Below are positions 34,901-46,640 of a stretch of DNA of 64,000 nt, one piece after another. The DNA is from Sialis fuliginosa (Eukaryota > Arthropoda > Insecta > Megaloptera > Sialidae). The notes beneath the pieces are model-generated. The model ran no database searches and was not told the origin of the DNA. It saw only the letters and a list, made by a program, of their open reading frames with translations. The stretch is from positions 27,354,267 to 27,418,266 of the forward strand of contig OY540809.1 of NCBI GenBank assembly GCA_961205875.1. The letters run 5' to 3'. Position 1 is the stretch's first letter, and each line of letters opens with the position of its first letter. The position numbers and the translations under genes were made by a program.

Positions 34901-35055
34901 TCCGATTTTTATAAACACTCAAAATTGTTTCTTTCAACCCTGATTGCAGGGTTTGCTCAACACCTAGGAATGGGGACTTTTCAGAAAATACTCCTCACAA
35001 CTATCTCTAAATCCATGAAAAATCCCTGAACTATTGGAATTATTTGGAACTTTTG
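34830..35055 (-). repeat. Inverted copy of 32264-32480
   Basis: Reverse complement shares AATGGGGACTTTT, CAACCCTG-TTGCAGGGTTTG, AATACTCCTCACAACTA and AACTATTGGAATTATTT with 32264-32480. Together with that copy it makes a 2.8-kb inverted arrangement. Confidence 0.65.
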
Positions 35056-35379
35056 CACAAGTTTCCTGAACTATTACCAATGTTATTCTTTTTAGACTTA
35101 AACATATCACCATGACTAGATATCGTATACTACTACCCAGTTTCTTCAAAGCATGTTAATAGCCTTTTTCCAAATGGAACAATCTCAGCCCAGCATTCAG
35201 AAGTAAAATTTATGATGGGTATAATTGGATATTTGCAAGACTCTTTGAAGCAACAGACTTTTGTAAAATTAACGATAACTTTTTTATATCTATTGTAAAA
35301 GAGGAATGGTGGATGAAAATATAACTAAAATTTTATTTTAATTTTATCTAACATTGTAACATGTAACTAGTATATAAAC

Positions 35380-36058
35380 AACATCTGCCAAGTAAATGCA
35401 CAGTGCATTTTGAAGATCTAAACTCAAAACACAAAAACATATTATATCTTGGATTTTATGAAAATAGAAATATAAAACTGAATATAAAAACATCTGCACA
35501 GTGCTTCCTCGTGCTAAATTCACCAAAGGTAGTAAATTATTGACCAATTTAAATAAAAACCGATTATATAACCATTTAATTTTTATACAATTTTAGTAAA
35601 AAATATTAGTTCGAAATATTTTTTAAGACGCACCTGATTATTTTTTGTATATGTATTTTAAAATTTTTGACAATTTCAATCTAAATCTAAATTTATGCAA
35701 ACGTCAAAATGACATTTAATATGTCAAAGTAAATATCAATTTTAAAAAAAGAATGACAACATTGTAGACCTATTTTTATAAAAAATTGAATGCTCTACAA
35801 AAAAAATTCTATAAAGTTTTCACGTAACGTGTGTCGTTCTTGAGATATCTTGAAAAAATAAATATTTTAAGAAGTCACCCCACCCCCTTACACACGATTT
35901 TGATGATTTTTAAATGGGACCGTCTTCAAACCAGACTCAACCATTCAACCAAGATTCAGGGGACAGACACACATACAGACACGGAACGAAAAGTGTTTGT
36001 CTTGACCTGAAACGGAAATATCAATTTAAAATTTTGAACAATTTTTTTGTCTCATTAT
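35380..36058 (+). mobile_element. Family A element, copy 2, right-truncated
   Basis: TGCTTCCTCGT at 35502-35512 begins the same colinear sequence as copy 1 (GTCAAAATGACATTTAATAT, CACGTAACGTGTGTCGT, GGACAGACACACATACAGAC). It stops after TTTTTTTGTCTCATT. The lead ACATCTGC(CAAGTAAAT)GCACAGTG occurs twice (35381 and 35490), a local duplication. Confidence 0.65.
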
Positions 36059-36640
36059 AAATATTTTGTATGTTTTCAAAATCAATTTTTAGCTATAATT
36101 GTCCTAGAATTAGAAGAATTGAACCATTGTTGAAATGAATTAATACAACGATAAAACTTTTACAACGAAATTTCTACATTGTGAATATAGGCTATATTCA
36201 AAAACAACCCTCCCCACTCAAAACAATATCATTCGTCAATTATTTTTATTATTCCCCTTAAGCCAATTCTGTTAATAGATTAAACACCTGTATAATTATT
36301 AAACATTACGGCTAAGAATGGTAGACCTGTTTATTTTGATTACATCGCGTCTAGTCTGCCAAATACACCCTTTCCACTGCAGTCCCGATGTGTAATTTAT
36401 TGCTCTTGGTGTAAAAGGATGCGATAGCACAAACAGGTATGTTATAGGGTTTACTCGAATGACATAATGTGATTTTAATTTCTTTTTTTTTGTATTATTC
36501 TAATATGAAAGAAATATAAAAAATGGTTTCCAAGTTTTTCCAAGTTAAAATAAACAGTTTTAATACTCGGTATTATAAATAATTCGGGCAAAGGGTTCCG
36601 AAGTTCGTACTACGTGGAATGTTTGTAGCCATGCATTTTT
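36059..36640. other. AT-rich spacer
   Basis: No gene recognised; 36310-36440 is somewhat less AT-rich but has no motif I can name. Confidence 0.4.
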
Positions 36641-37020
36641 GCGTTAGAAAAAAATATAAAAAAGTGTCGTTTTACTGAGATCTACATTTTGACACCCCAC
36701 TTGCCTAGATGTCAAAATAAAAAATTCTATGATGCCCCTCCCTATTATTCCAAAATTTAAAATTATATTGCTGACTTTAGTATTTGTCGTTGGTAGTCCC
36801 ACCAAAGCCTCATTACCAAATTTTTTTCATGTAAACAATAGGACAAAATAAAATACTGCTCTTAGCCCCCTACAGGCGCCATTTTTGAGTCATATTCTAC
36901 TAATTGAGATGTACATTTTGACATCTCACACGTTTTGGTATACAATTTTTTTTTTTTTTATTTAATTTAAAGCCCCCAAGCAGGCACCATTTTTGATTTA
37001 GAAAAAAAAATAGAAAGAGA
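36641..37020 (+). repeat. Degenerate tandem repeat
   Basis: ACTGAGATCTACATTTTGAC (about 36676) recurs as TTGAGATGTACATTTTGAC (about 36904), and GCCCCCTACAGGCGCCATTT recurs as GCCCCCAAGCAGGCACCATT about 105 bp on. Family unknown. Confidence 0.5.
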
Positions 37021-37051
37021 GTTAAACTCCGTTCATTTGGTTATACACTAA

Positions 37052-37385
37052 GCATCGCCGATTACAGTTGTTGCAATCGCACTACTCGCACACGTTGTTT
37101 GCATGTAAGTCGCACTTTATTACTTTTACGGATGATGTATTCATGCGTCTTACAAGATGCTGTCATGGAATGTGTTGTATTTCTAGTTTTTCATTACTTT
37201 GAATAAACCTGGTTCTGAAACTACACGTGAATAGTGTGTTCTATAATTTTTATAGTATTTATATAAAAAAGGGTTGAAGTTTCGAATAATCACTGTTTAA
37301 AACGTTTCTGTATAGAATTTTTATGTAGAATTTTAATAAATAGCGCACTTCCGGCGAGTTCTCTGATTTACCGTGTATTAAAAAT
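37052..37385 (+). repeat. Family G repeat, copy 1 (uninterrupted)
   Basis: GCATCGCCGATT-CAGTTGTTGC, TTTGCATGTAAGTCGCACTT, TTACTTTTACGGATGA-GTAT and TTTGAATAAACCTGGTTCTG match copy 2 (40152 on). AATAAA followed by TGGTTCTGAAACTACACG gives it an LTR or 3'-UTR look, but no TG...CA bounds or primer-binding site were found. GTTTAAAAC at 37295-37303 is the empty counterpart of the foldback insertion site. Confidence 0.6.
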
Positions 37386-38164
37386 TATATTTTTAATATC
37401 CAATTACTCAAAAACGATACGTCCAATATTTAAAAAAAATAACAAAATATATGAGCTATCTATAAATAACATATTAAAATTTTAGACTTTTTTCTATACA
37501 TTACTCTTACGATCGAATAATCTTAATTAAAAAGAAATCACTGCAAAAGTTTAAATTCTATAATTACTTTAACTTTTTTTTTAATTTTTACATTTTTCTT
37601 TTTATATTAATCTTTCACAGCTACGACATATACAAAAACTTTAATTTGCTAAAGTAATTTAGAAATACGTAAATGAAAAAGTTTGTTCATATATCTGATA
37701 TACACGAATACACACACACATACATATAAACATACACATATGTATTCTGACAATATTTGAATGCAGACTGTCTAGGTGTATCTATTATACTATATGATAT
37801 ATACATACATATATGTATATATATGTATGTAGATAATAGCAGTATTGATGAAATGATATTAAATTATAACGATTGGTTCGATGATTAGAATGTTAATCAT
37901 AAACCACGTGTATAACATTGTTGTATGCCAGAGAATGTTTGCTGGATATTATTATTAATATAACTACTACCTAGTTTCTACATAGAATTCTACAAATGTT
38001 GGAGATACGAGTTGTGGCGAGATAGTTTCTATATAAAGTAAGTTTTACATTTTAATGAAGATGATTTAAGAGTACAATAAAATGTTGTAGATTGACATGA
38101 GTAAAAAAAGGAATTTTGTTGTTTTATTGGAACAGTGTGTTTATGAGAATTTAAAAAATATATA
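37386..38164. other. AT-rich spacer
   Basis: Contains ATACATACATATATGTATAT-type simple palindromic runs at 37720-37835. No gene recognised. Confidence 0.45.
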
Positions 38165-38460
38165 ATCGACTATTGAACCGATATTAATGAAACTTGGTTA
38201 GATGGTTGGGTTTGGCTTAAGGACGGTCCCATTTTAAAATCATCAAAGTCTTGTGTAAGAGGGAGGGATATATCAAGAATGAAACATGTTACGTGAAATT
38301 TTTTATAATATAGTTCTACAACGTATGTTGTAAAATATTCCCTAAGATTTATCTGAATTTGGTTTAAAAAATCGTATTTCTTTAAAAAAATGTATATTTA
38401 ACATGATGTAATTTTGACGTTTGCACAAATTTAAATTTAAATTGAAATTGTCAGTATTAG
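38165..38460 (-). mobile_element. Family A fragment, copy 4
   Basis: Matches the inner part of 46941-47723 (TTGAACCGATATTAATGAAA, GACGGTCCCATTTTAAAATC, AACATGTTACGTGAAA, ATTTTGACGTTTGCA). Both ends missing. Confidence 0.6.
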
Positions 38461-38539
38461 TTAATTGCTGCTGAGCTAATCTTAGTAAGATTTTCATTTA
38501 ACACAGTGTCAAATCTGTGACAAAACAAACACAGTAGAT

Positions 38540-38592
38540 GGATAGCACAGTTGATAGAAGTACCATCATTATGAAATGAGGTTGTGGTCCTA
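38540..38592 (+). ncRNA. tRNA-like box A/B pair (possible SINE or tRNA relic)
   Basis: GGATAGCACAGTTGATAGAA resembles a tRNA A box (TAGCTCAGTTGGTAGA) and GGTTGTGGTCC, 37 bp downstream, resembles a B box (GGTTCRANTCC). Spacing is near tRNA-like, but the box B match is weak and I could not fold a clean cloverleaf. Confidence 0.25.
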
Positions 38593-38600
38593 CATGCTTA

Positions 38601-39866
38601 GAGCAGCCAGTTGCGTTGTCATTCAATGATTTAAAAATACAGGCGGGTGAAAATATTTACAAAGAAGTAAATCAAAAGTATCATACAATAGTAAATGTAT
38701 AAAGTAAATATAGACACATTTTATTACTATATTATAATTATTAAAATGACTTCCTTATGAAATTAAAATCCTTGTTCATCTTTAATGAACATTTTTGTTG
38801 TGAAATTATCTTTAAAAAATTCCTCTTAGTGCTGTAAAACATCACAAAAGCGTACAATAAAACAATGGTCTCGTAATCTAGAGATGAGCTATGGTGTGAA
38901 AATTATACTTTCTTCGCTGGCTCCTCCTTGTTTTATGATTCAAAGGAGCTTTATGTTACTGACTGAAAGAAATGATTGCGCTAAACTTTTCTTCTCCATT
39001 GCAGTGGTATTATAGACTTAGTAAATTTTAACTTTAATGAAGATTGGACATAACCCAAACTTTTATATACTATACGTCTCGACGAGACACTTTGGTTTAC
39101 TCGTTTAAAATGGAACTTGCTCGTTCAATTAACTTACTGTTTTATCACTCTGTTATTTGTTCGTGTTTATTATTGCTTAATATCTATATAGCAGGGTTCT
39201 TTCGCATTCCTATATATGTACATTTGATATGTAAGTAAGAAACATGGATTTAAGAAATTATTAATTAATTTTACAAAAAAATATTTTCTATAAAACTTAT
39301 TAGTTAATTATTTGCCACAGTTGAATGTAGTATTATAATTGGTATTATTGTAAAATATCATCGTTGCACGTGCAAAAACCTGCTATGTGACATTTTTCGG
39401 TGAAATTGCATTATGGAGCTAATCGTTGGAAAGGTAATAACTGACATGTGTTATTGCTTCCCAAAGACTCCTGACAGTATAGCAAAATCTGTTAATTGTA
39501 CCCATGTAAAATGCATCAAGTAATATTAAAAATATATATATTTGTGACATAGTAGATTTTAAACGCGCAACGATGATGTATTATTAGATCTGTTATCACA
39601 AATATATTTTATTCTCTTTGCACTCATATAAAAATATCATACTATATCAGTGATAATTTAATTGTAAAGATTTTGAAAAAAAATGTTTTGTTGAAAATAA
39701 TTTTTCAAACCAATAATATAATGTACCAAACTTCTTTTTCCATCTCCTACGGGAAGTTAAACTACCTTGTATATATTTATACTATCTCTATTCCACAATT
39801 TTTATTTTAAAATATCAATATTTTCATTATATTAATTGTATTTAATTGTTTTTTATTATATTTTAA
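38601..39866. other. AT-rich spacer
   Basis: No gene recognised. 39600-39690 (TTCTCTTTGCACTCATATAA, CAGTGATAATTTAATTGTAA) is a copy of 41513-41590, just outside family G copy 2. Confidence 0.45.
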
Positions 39867-40008
39867 CCTGACGATGATTCTGTGAATCGAAAGCTTGCGT
39901 TATTAAATTTTCTCAATATGGAATTTCTGACGTTTAGACAATCAAATTGTTTTTATTTTTGAGAAAATTTATAAACGCAAACTTTCAATTCACAGAATCA
40001 TCGTCAGG
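39867..40008. repeat. 142-bp inverted repeat with CTGACGATGATTCTGTGAAT ends
   Basis: CCTGACGATGATTCTGTGAA starts the left arm and its exact inverse ends the right; arms continue to TTTTCTCAA/TTGAGAAAA. Each end holds CTGACGA, a 5-bp stem (GATTC/GAATC on the left; the right copy ends in a wobble), then GAAA. The loop contains TTTCTGACGTTTAGACAATC, which recurs at about 40088. Confidence 0.8.
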
Positions 40009-40151
40009 CTACTAAGAAAGAACAAAATGTGAGAACGATGTCGTTATCTCAACAATATTCATGTTTATAAATTTTATCAATATATAATTCTGACGTTTAA
40101 ACAATCAAGTTGTTTTTAGTGATCATATCTTTAATATATGTGTATACTATG

Positions 40152-41490
40152 GCATCGCCGATTGCAGTTGTTGCACTCGCACTACTTGCACACGTTGTTT
40201 GCATGTAAGTCGCACTTGATTACTTTTACGGATGACGTATTCATGCGTCTTACAAAGATGCTGTCATGGAATGTGTTGTATTTATAGTTTTTCATTACTT
40301 TGAATAAACCTGGTTCTGAAACTACACGTGAATGTATATGTTTTATAATTTTTATATTTTATAGTATTTAAAAGAGTTTAGAATAATCAGTGTTTAAAAC
40401 GGGAAATAATTATTTGAGCAGTTTTTTTAAATATTCGGGCGGTTACATTGGGCAGTTAATAATTCATTTGGGCAGTATTAAAACTTTTTGTGCAGTAATT
40501 AAATCAATTGTGGCAGTAAAATGTAGCAAGTAATATACAAGATTATGGTAAGTTATTTAATCTTACAGCGGCAGTTAAAAACCTACTCGAGCAGTAGATT
40601 AAATAAATGGCCAGTATAATAATTATTTAAGCGGTGAAATAATTGAATTGGGCAGTTAAATAAATAGTTCGGCAGTTAGATAACTATATAGTTCGGCAGT
40701 TCGGTAAAAATCAAGTTGACTTTTGGTTGAAAAAAGCGGCACACGTTTGTTAAAAAAACCTAACCAGGATATTTTTCGGGGGGAGGGGGGAAATTTTTTA
40801 TTGGGACCATTCACATATAATATATATTTTACAAATATATTATATGGAATAACCATTTGGCCCCCCGCTGGTGACAAAAATGCAGGGGTGGCAGGGTTCC
40901 TTTCCCCGTCCCCCTGTATTAAAACAAACAAGAGACCAAATGGTAACACAATATAATATATTGTAAAATATATATATTATATGTTAATGGCCCCCATAAA
41001 AAATCTCCCCCCCCCCCCCACCTAAAAATCCCTTTTTGAACATTATAAAATTTCTAAATTTAAGTTAAAATAAATAAATAATTTTATATAAAGTTTACCC
41101 CCCCACAAAAAAGTACCAGGACTCGGAAAAAGTCCGTCCCGCATTGCCTTCTCAGAAAATAATAGTTACCGCTTACCCCAATATTTCTAAGGGACCGATT
41201 CTGATTTAGTTACTGCTCACGTGTTACTGCCCAATCATTTATTTTACTTTCCAAAGTATTTATTCAACCACCCATTTCATAATATATTACTGCTCGTTTC
41301 CAATTTTTTACTGTTCACATTTTATCACCCAATATGTTATTGAACTTACCATTTTTATTTTAATACTGACTGAAGCTGTAATATATTACCCCCGTTTAAA
41401 TCATAGCCGTTTAAAAAATTTCTGTATACATTTTTTGTGTAGAATTTCAGTAAAGAGAGCACTTCCGGAGAGTTTTCTCATTAACTATGT
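40152..41490 (+). repeat. Family G repeat, copy 2 (interrupted)
   Basis: 40152-40400 and 41394-41490 together match copy 1 at 37052-37385 (TTTGAATAAACCTGGTTCTG; TTTCTGTATA-A-TTTT-TGTAGAATTT; GCACTTCCGG-GAGTT). The break is filled by the 40401-41393 foldback. Confidence 0.7.
40401..41393. mobile_element. Foldback element with tandem-repeat arms
   Basis: The left arm (40401-40705) is about a dozen degenerate 22-30 bp units around GGGCAGTTAAATAA; the right arm (about 41200-41393) has inverse units around TTACTGCCCAATCAT. Inner arms pair AGGATATTTTTCGGGGGGAG with C-rich sequence at about 41005-41030, with AT-rich and G/C-run stretches between. Outer ends are GGGAAATAAT and TATATTACCCCC. Flanks are GTTTAAAAC (40392-40400) and GTTTAAATC (41394-41402), 8 of 9 alike, as for a 9-bp duplication; a third GTTTAAAA at 41411 leaves the right boundary open. 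It resembles the Foldback/Galileo structure described in Drosophila; no transposase. Open frames 40656-40949 and 40723-40956 are mirror artefacts. Confidence 0.65.
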
Positions 41491-41590
41491 ATTATTAAAA
41501 ACTTTTGTTCTATAATTCTCTTTGCACTCATGTAAAAATATCACATATCAGTGATCATTTATTTGTAAAGATTAAAAAAAAAAAAAAGCA

Positions 41591-42727
41591 TTTTAATCAG
41601 TGCTGGATTATCGCACAGGCGTAAGAGGCTTTTACCAGGGGTTTTTTAAATGATTTTTTTTTTATAATTAAATTTTTCTTTAACACACATTTTGAATTTA
41701 TTTTTTTAGTCGTCGATCTGGATTTTTTGTGTGTATTTTATTATAATTAAAAATTCGTGACTTCTTTGTATTCATTTAATTTTCAGTATTTAAAAAATTC
41801 AGTTGGGAACCCAATTTTTTTTCCACGGATATAATCCCTCATTAAACATATGGTGCCAAATTGTATTAATTCATTTTTGTTACCTTTCAATTAAACGTTT
41901 CTTTATATCTTTTGAATATATGTAATTAAATTACATACACATACTTCAAAAGTAAGTTATCATTTAAAATAACTCAATTTATATTTAATTTTTAATTTAT
42001 ATGGGAGGAAGAGACACGTGTCTGTTTTTAAATAATAAATAAACATAAATCACATTTCAGTTGTATTCATTTGAACTTTAAAAAAATATTTTATAAATGG
42101 CCTTTGGCATATTTTCAACTCCATATATTTATAATAAACAAGTTATAGTGATGAATACTATCCATACAGAAAATTAATTAAATAATAGATATTAAAAAAT
42201 TGCACATTTTTCAATTACAAAAAGTGGAAATAACCCATTCTAAAAAAATAGTCTGTTTTTGTACAAAATTATTGTAAACATATTGTACGCGCAAACATAG
42301 GTTTTAATAAATTACACATGCAATAAAAACATCGCACGGTTATGATTTATAAGTTTTTTTAATAACTATTGCGTAAGTTTTTCACTATATTGTTTTTTTT
42401 TCGTGTATTTGGGATAAAAAATTACACGCGAATTCGTTAGCAATATTACTCTCTCCAGGCCTGAAAACAGCTATATAATTTTATTTATTTATGTTTATTT
42501 TATTTATGTATAAAACTTGTTTTTTTTTACAAATTGTAGGTTATGAGGTATTATTTTATATTATTGTTTAATAAAATGCAATAACTTTTTTTGTAGTAAT
42601 TACATTAATAGAATTAATTTTATTTGGGTATATTTGAATATAAAATAATTATTTATGTTAAAAAATGTATTAAATAAAAATTAAAACTCATATACTGGTT
42701 GTACATTTTTAGTCGACACAATGGTCA
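41591..42727. other. AT-rich spacer
   Basis: No gene recognised. CAGTGCTGGATTATCGCACA at 41602 resembles a hAT-type terminus, but no partner end was found. Confidence 0.4.
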
Positions 42728-43086
42728 CGTTCACGACTGACCAAAAACAGTGAACAACGTGCTTTGATTGGTTGATTCATGGAATTTCTGGTGGAATGTA
42801 CCAGAAATTTAAAAAATGTCATTTTTTAAGCGTGTAAGGAAGTGAGAAAAAAGTAACCAGAAAGAGATAGAAACTAGTATTCTGGAAGAAACGCTCAACA
42901 TGAAGTGAACATAAAAATTGTTTGGTTAGCCTGGTCACTAGTTTCTATCTCTTTCTATTTAATTATTTCTCACTTCCTTACACGCTTAAAAAATGACATT
43001 CTTTTAATTTCTGGTACATTCCACCAGAAATTCCTCGAATCAACCAATCAAAGCTCGTTGTTCCGTTTTTTGGTCAGACGTGAACG
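42728..43086. mobile_element. Foldback MITE, 359 bp
   Basis: Arms of about 160 bp: CGTTCACG, GACCAAAAA-, GATTGGTTGATTC, ATTTCTGGTGGAATGTACCA, AAGCGTGTAAGGAAGTGAGA and AGAGATAGAAACTAGT are all mirrored on the right. No clear flanking duplication. The 63-codon frame at 42905 is incidental. Confidence 0.75.
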
Positions 43087-43164
43087 CTTCCTATGAGTGT
43101 AACGGTCTATAGAACTAATGTAAGAGGACACATTTTAAGAGATATGAACTTTTTAAAATATTTT

Positions 43165-43665
43165 GTTATCATAGAATAAGAATATTAGTTTATTTTGTGT
43201 AATTTAAAGTATTTAAGTAAAATTCTGTAGTCCTTTCGTTTATGTCGAGATTTCTCGTAAACGGTTTATACTACTTATGATAAAAGAGCAATTAATATTT
43301 ATATGTATTTTTTGTCATATAATTTTCAAAAAATACTCAACTCAGGAAAAAAACAGGACAAAAATATTTAATAAAAATCGGTAGGCTGATTGGGCCCTTA
43401 CAGTCCTGGTCTAAATTATTATTGGTTGATATTGGATATCGATAACAATATTAATACTTAACAATTTATCAAATTACATAATAACGTACCACGATGGGTT
43501 CTCTAGATATTAAATAAAAACTTATTTTGGACAAAATCTTTGGAGAGCTGTAGTTCTCACACGAAAAAATGATGATATGAAAATTTTTTGCGTCAAATAT
43601 TTTTATTTTCAATTTACTGTTTTACAGTTTGGCATGCCAGTTTTGAATCATCCAGTATATTTGTA
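43165..43665 (-). mobile_element. Family C half-copy
   Basis: Matches one arm of 12064-13191 in order (ATTTATTTTGTGTAATTT-AAG, AAAAATCGGT-GG, TCTAAATTATTATT-G, GGGTTCTCTAGA-ATTAAATA). Ends in a diverged TIR before CAGTATA. The opposite arm is absent, so this is a deleted or partial copy. Confidence 0.6.
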
Positions 43666-44208
43666 TAGTATAGATACATACATATATACATATGTAGGTA
43701 CATACATGTATATGAATATTTTTTATTTTCGTTTCTATTGAAGTGTTATATGAGGCTTTATGAAACGTATTTTAAGTATGAAATACATTTACAAACATGA
43801 ATTTTCTATTTTATTTACAAAGGACTTTTATATTAAAAGTGCTAGCGAAAGTAATTTCTAAACCTCTGTGGGTAGATTTCACAATATGTCAGAACTGAAA
43901 ATGTCCTTTGTTACGCTTTCGTATATTGTATTCTAAGAAACAATACGTTATTGAAAATAGAAGTCTTAATAAAGTCATGATCTTTAGGAGAAAAGAACTC
44001 GGAGCGTATTTTTAATAATACCATAAAATGTAGTGAACCACTTTGGATAATACCGTATATTGTATACATTTCACTTTTTTATTCGGTACAAATTACAAAC
44101 CACTCCCATTCATGATTTAAGCTATTTTGACTCTGACAATAACATATTTATTATAAATAAGCCATTTGTTGTAATTCATTGTGTCAAGAGGAATTTACTG
44201 TAAGTATA
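43666..44208. other. AT-rich spacer
   Basis: No gene or repeat recognised. Confidence 0.45.
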
Positions 44209-44210
44209 TA

Positions 44211-45050
44211 CAGAATGGTCCGGTTTGGGGTACAGATATTTTAAGAGCTGATTCCTTGGCTTATTGTGAGTAAAAAATTGTACAGGAAGGGGGATATATC
44301 TTTAATACCCTCTGAGTTACAGGCTGTTTAAAAACATCCTTCAGATTTACTTACAAACAAAGATTATCTTATAACTTCCAAAGTAACGTAACTAGACAAA
44401 CCAAAATGAGTCAGTTTCATAGGTAATTAACTATTGTATTTTTCAGTATTAGCGTTTTTGCTAGTCGTGTTTCCAAAAGTACCTATGATATGTGGTATTT
44501 TTTATCATTATTTTGGTGTGTCATAATGTTACCTACAAATTCACTATACTAAATTTGGACCTGGGTCTTTTTTTTAAAGTTATACATTTATCTAAATAAT
44601 CCCCAAAGTGACTATTTTGCTACCTAATTTTTTACTTTGTATGGTGAATTTGTAGGTAACATTATTACAATCCAAAATAATGATAAAAAATACCACAAAT
44701 AGGTACTTTGGGGGGAAAATGTCATTTTCATAAAAATTTTCAAAAAAATAAACATATTTTTGACTTTGATGAGCAATAACTCTGAACTGGAAACACGGCT
44801 ACCAATAACGCTAATACTGAAAAATACGTTAGTTAATTACCTATGAAACTGACTCATTGTGGTTTGTCTAGTTACGTTACTTTGGAAGTTATGAAATAAT
44901 CTTTGTAAGTAATACTCTGAAGGAAGTTTTTAAACACTCTGTAGATCAGAGGGTGTTGAAGATAGACCCCACCTTCCCGTATAATTTTTTACTCACAATG
45001 AGCCAAAGAATCAGCTCTTAAAATATCTGTATCAAAAACCGGACCACCTG
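44211..45050. mobile_element. Foldback element, 840 bp, TIR CAGAATGGTCCGGTTT
   Basis: Ends CAGAATGGTCCGGTTT and the near-inverse AAACCGGACCACCTG, with TA on the left (44209-44210) and CA on the right. Arms of about 330 bp mirror AAGAGCTGATTCCTTGGCTT, TCAGAGGGTGTT, CTAGTTACGTTACTTTGGAA and ACCTACAAATTCACTATAC-type sequence. Non-coding. Tc1/mariner-like by its left flank. Confidence 0.82.
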
Positions 45051-45082
45051 CAATGTAATATTTATTTATCGATTGTATTAAT

Positions 45083-45430
45083 TAACCGACTTAAAAAAAG
45101 GAGGGGGGTTTTCAATTGAGCTGTATATATTTTTTATGTATTTTCGAACATAACTCCGACAAATATGCACCTATTTGGTTGATTTTTGTTTGTTTGAAGA
45201 ATATACTCCCGAGATGGTGCCATATAAATTATATCAGAAACTGACTATGGACTTCTTAGATATGTCTCTCAAAAGGGAAAAAAAAAAACCGACATAAAAA
45301 AATCTTAAAAACACAGAGATATGTAATAATTAAATTTAATAGTTTTTTAAAGTTGGTGCCAAGCCAAAAAAAAACTTAAAAAAAGGAATCCGACTTCAAA
45401 AACTCTTAAATTGAATTATTAGGTATATAC
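45083..45430 (+). repeat. Repeat starting ACCGACTTAAAAAAAGGAGG
   Basis: ACCGACTTAAAAAAAGGAGG followed by GGGTTTTCAATTGAG and CATAACTCCGACAAATATGC matches the look of a repeat abundant in many insect genomes (from general knowledge, not checked). A second CCGACTTCAAAAA lies at 45393. Single copy here. Confidence 0.4.
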
Positions 45431-46257
45431 TTTTTACGGTTTTTGAAAGTCGTTTTTTTTAAAATATTTTTTTATAATATGTATAATAACATTTTGTGTG
45501 GCACATGGATAGAAATCTATAAAAGTATGTTTGTATTTTCAAAAATTAAAACTTTTCTATTTCCGGTAAAATCGGAAGTCGATTTAAATTATATACATAT
45601 ACTAATTATATACCTATATATATTCAACATATAATATTCAACATATAACTAAACATCTGTTTTCCATTTGTAGCAGTTTTGAAAAGTAAAGTAAAGTAAA
45701 TATTAATCAAATTTGAGTAAGATCACTTTTCATACCAAAATCAATATTTGTATTATGAAATGTAAAAATACTTAACAAATTTAATCAGAACCTCAATACC
45801 CGAGAAAAAAGCAACAGATACAAAAATATTCATGTATAGGTCCTTTTGTACAAGGAATAAGAAAATGACCTGAGTTGTAAGCGTCAGCTGTTGGTGGCAG
45901 CAGTAGTCAATATAAGGGGTATAAAATATACCACATACATTGTGAATGCTTGATTCGATATTGTAAACATTCCGCGCATACCAAAATCGCAATTTCGTTT
46001 CTGGTCCAAGGAACTATCGGATTCCACATAAGTAGCAAAAACTGATCTTGTGTAGGTACGGATAGGAGTTTATTATTATGGACTGGTTTGATCGGTGTTC
46101 CCATTTTATTTTAGTCTAGTGGAGCATGTTCAATGAAAAACTAATGTAACATATATCGATTCTGTGTTTAAAATTATACACTGGGTGAATAAAAATAAAT
46201 ATATATTATTCCCTCTGTTCCGATTTGCATTCAATGTAAAGAATTATTGAAAATAAA
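45431..46257. other. AT-rich spacer
   Basis: No gene recognised; minus frames at 45753-45992 and 45907-46104 have no domain I know. Confidence 0.4.
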
Positions 46258-46640
46258 TTAATAATAATAAATCTTTATTTCGTGATACTGCTATACAGTG
46301 TGAAACAAGTCAGTACATTGCATTGGTAAGAATATACCTATATAAAGATATTAACAGTGATAATTATAAAAAGTGCTCTTATTGTTAGTGTAGAGAATTA
46401 TTCACTAGAAAAAAACTCATCTACATATACTGTAGAGGATGTCTTGCAATAGGTGTTTTTTTCAAATGAATTTTAAATCTACTTAACGGTAAGTTTTTAA
46501 TGTCTGCAGGAGTTTTATTAAAGATTTTAATAATTTGGTACATAGGAACTTTCTGAACCACATTGACACTAGTTTGTGTTTATGTTGTTAAACACATTTT
46601 TTATACAAAATTAAGACGTTTTCCTATAATTCAATGAACA
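46258..46640 (-). pseudogene. LINE ORF2 C-terminus with 3' tail
   Basis: Minus strand, from about 46578: VVQKVPMYQ, IKIFNKTPADIKNLPL then SRFKIHLKK, the hydrophobic-K-x-F/Y-N-K-x-P-x2-I-K pattern at the end of Jockey/CR1-type reverse transcriptase ORFs. After a frameshift YSI and VDEFFSS are readable (about 46425-46395), the usual YS-x-DEF ending. A 3' UTR follows, closing with AATAAAGATTTATTATTATT (to about 46258), a typical LINE tail. 5'-truncated and frame-broken; dead. Confidence 0.65.

Noticed and set aside
40656-40956. Overlapping 97- and 77-codon frames as genes
   Set aside because: They lie on opposite strands of the centre of the foldback at 40401-41393 and show G/C-run low complexity.
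41602-41660. hAT element starting CAGTGCTGGATTATCGC
   Set aside because: No inverted partner or 8-bp duplication could be found downstream within a few kb.
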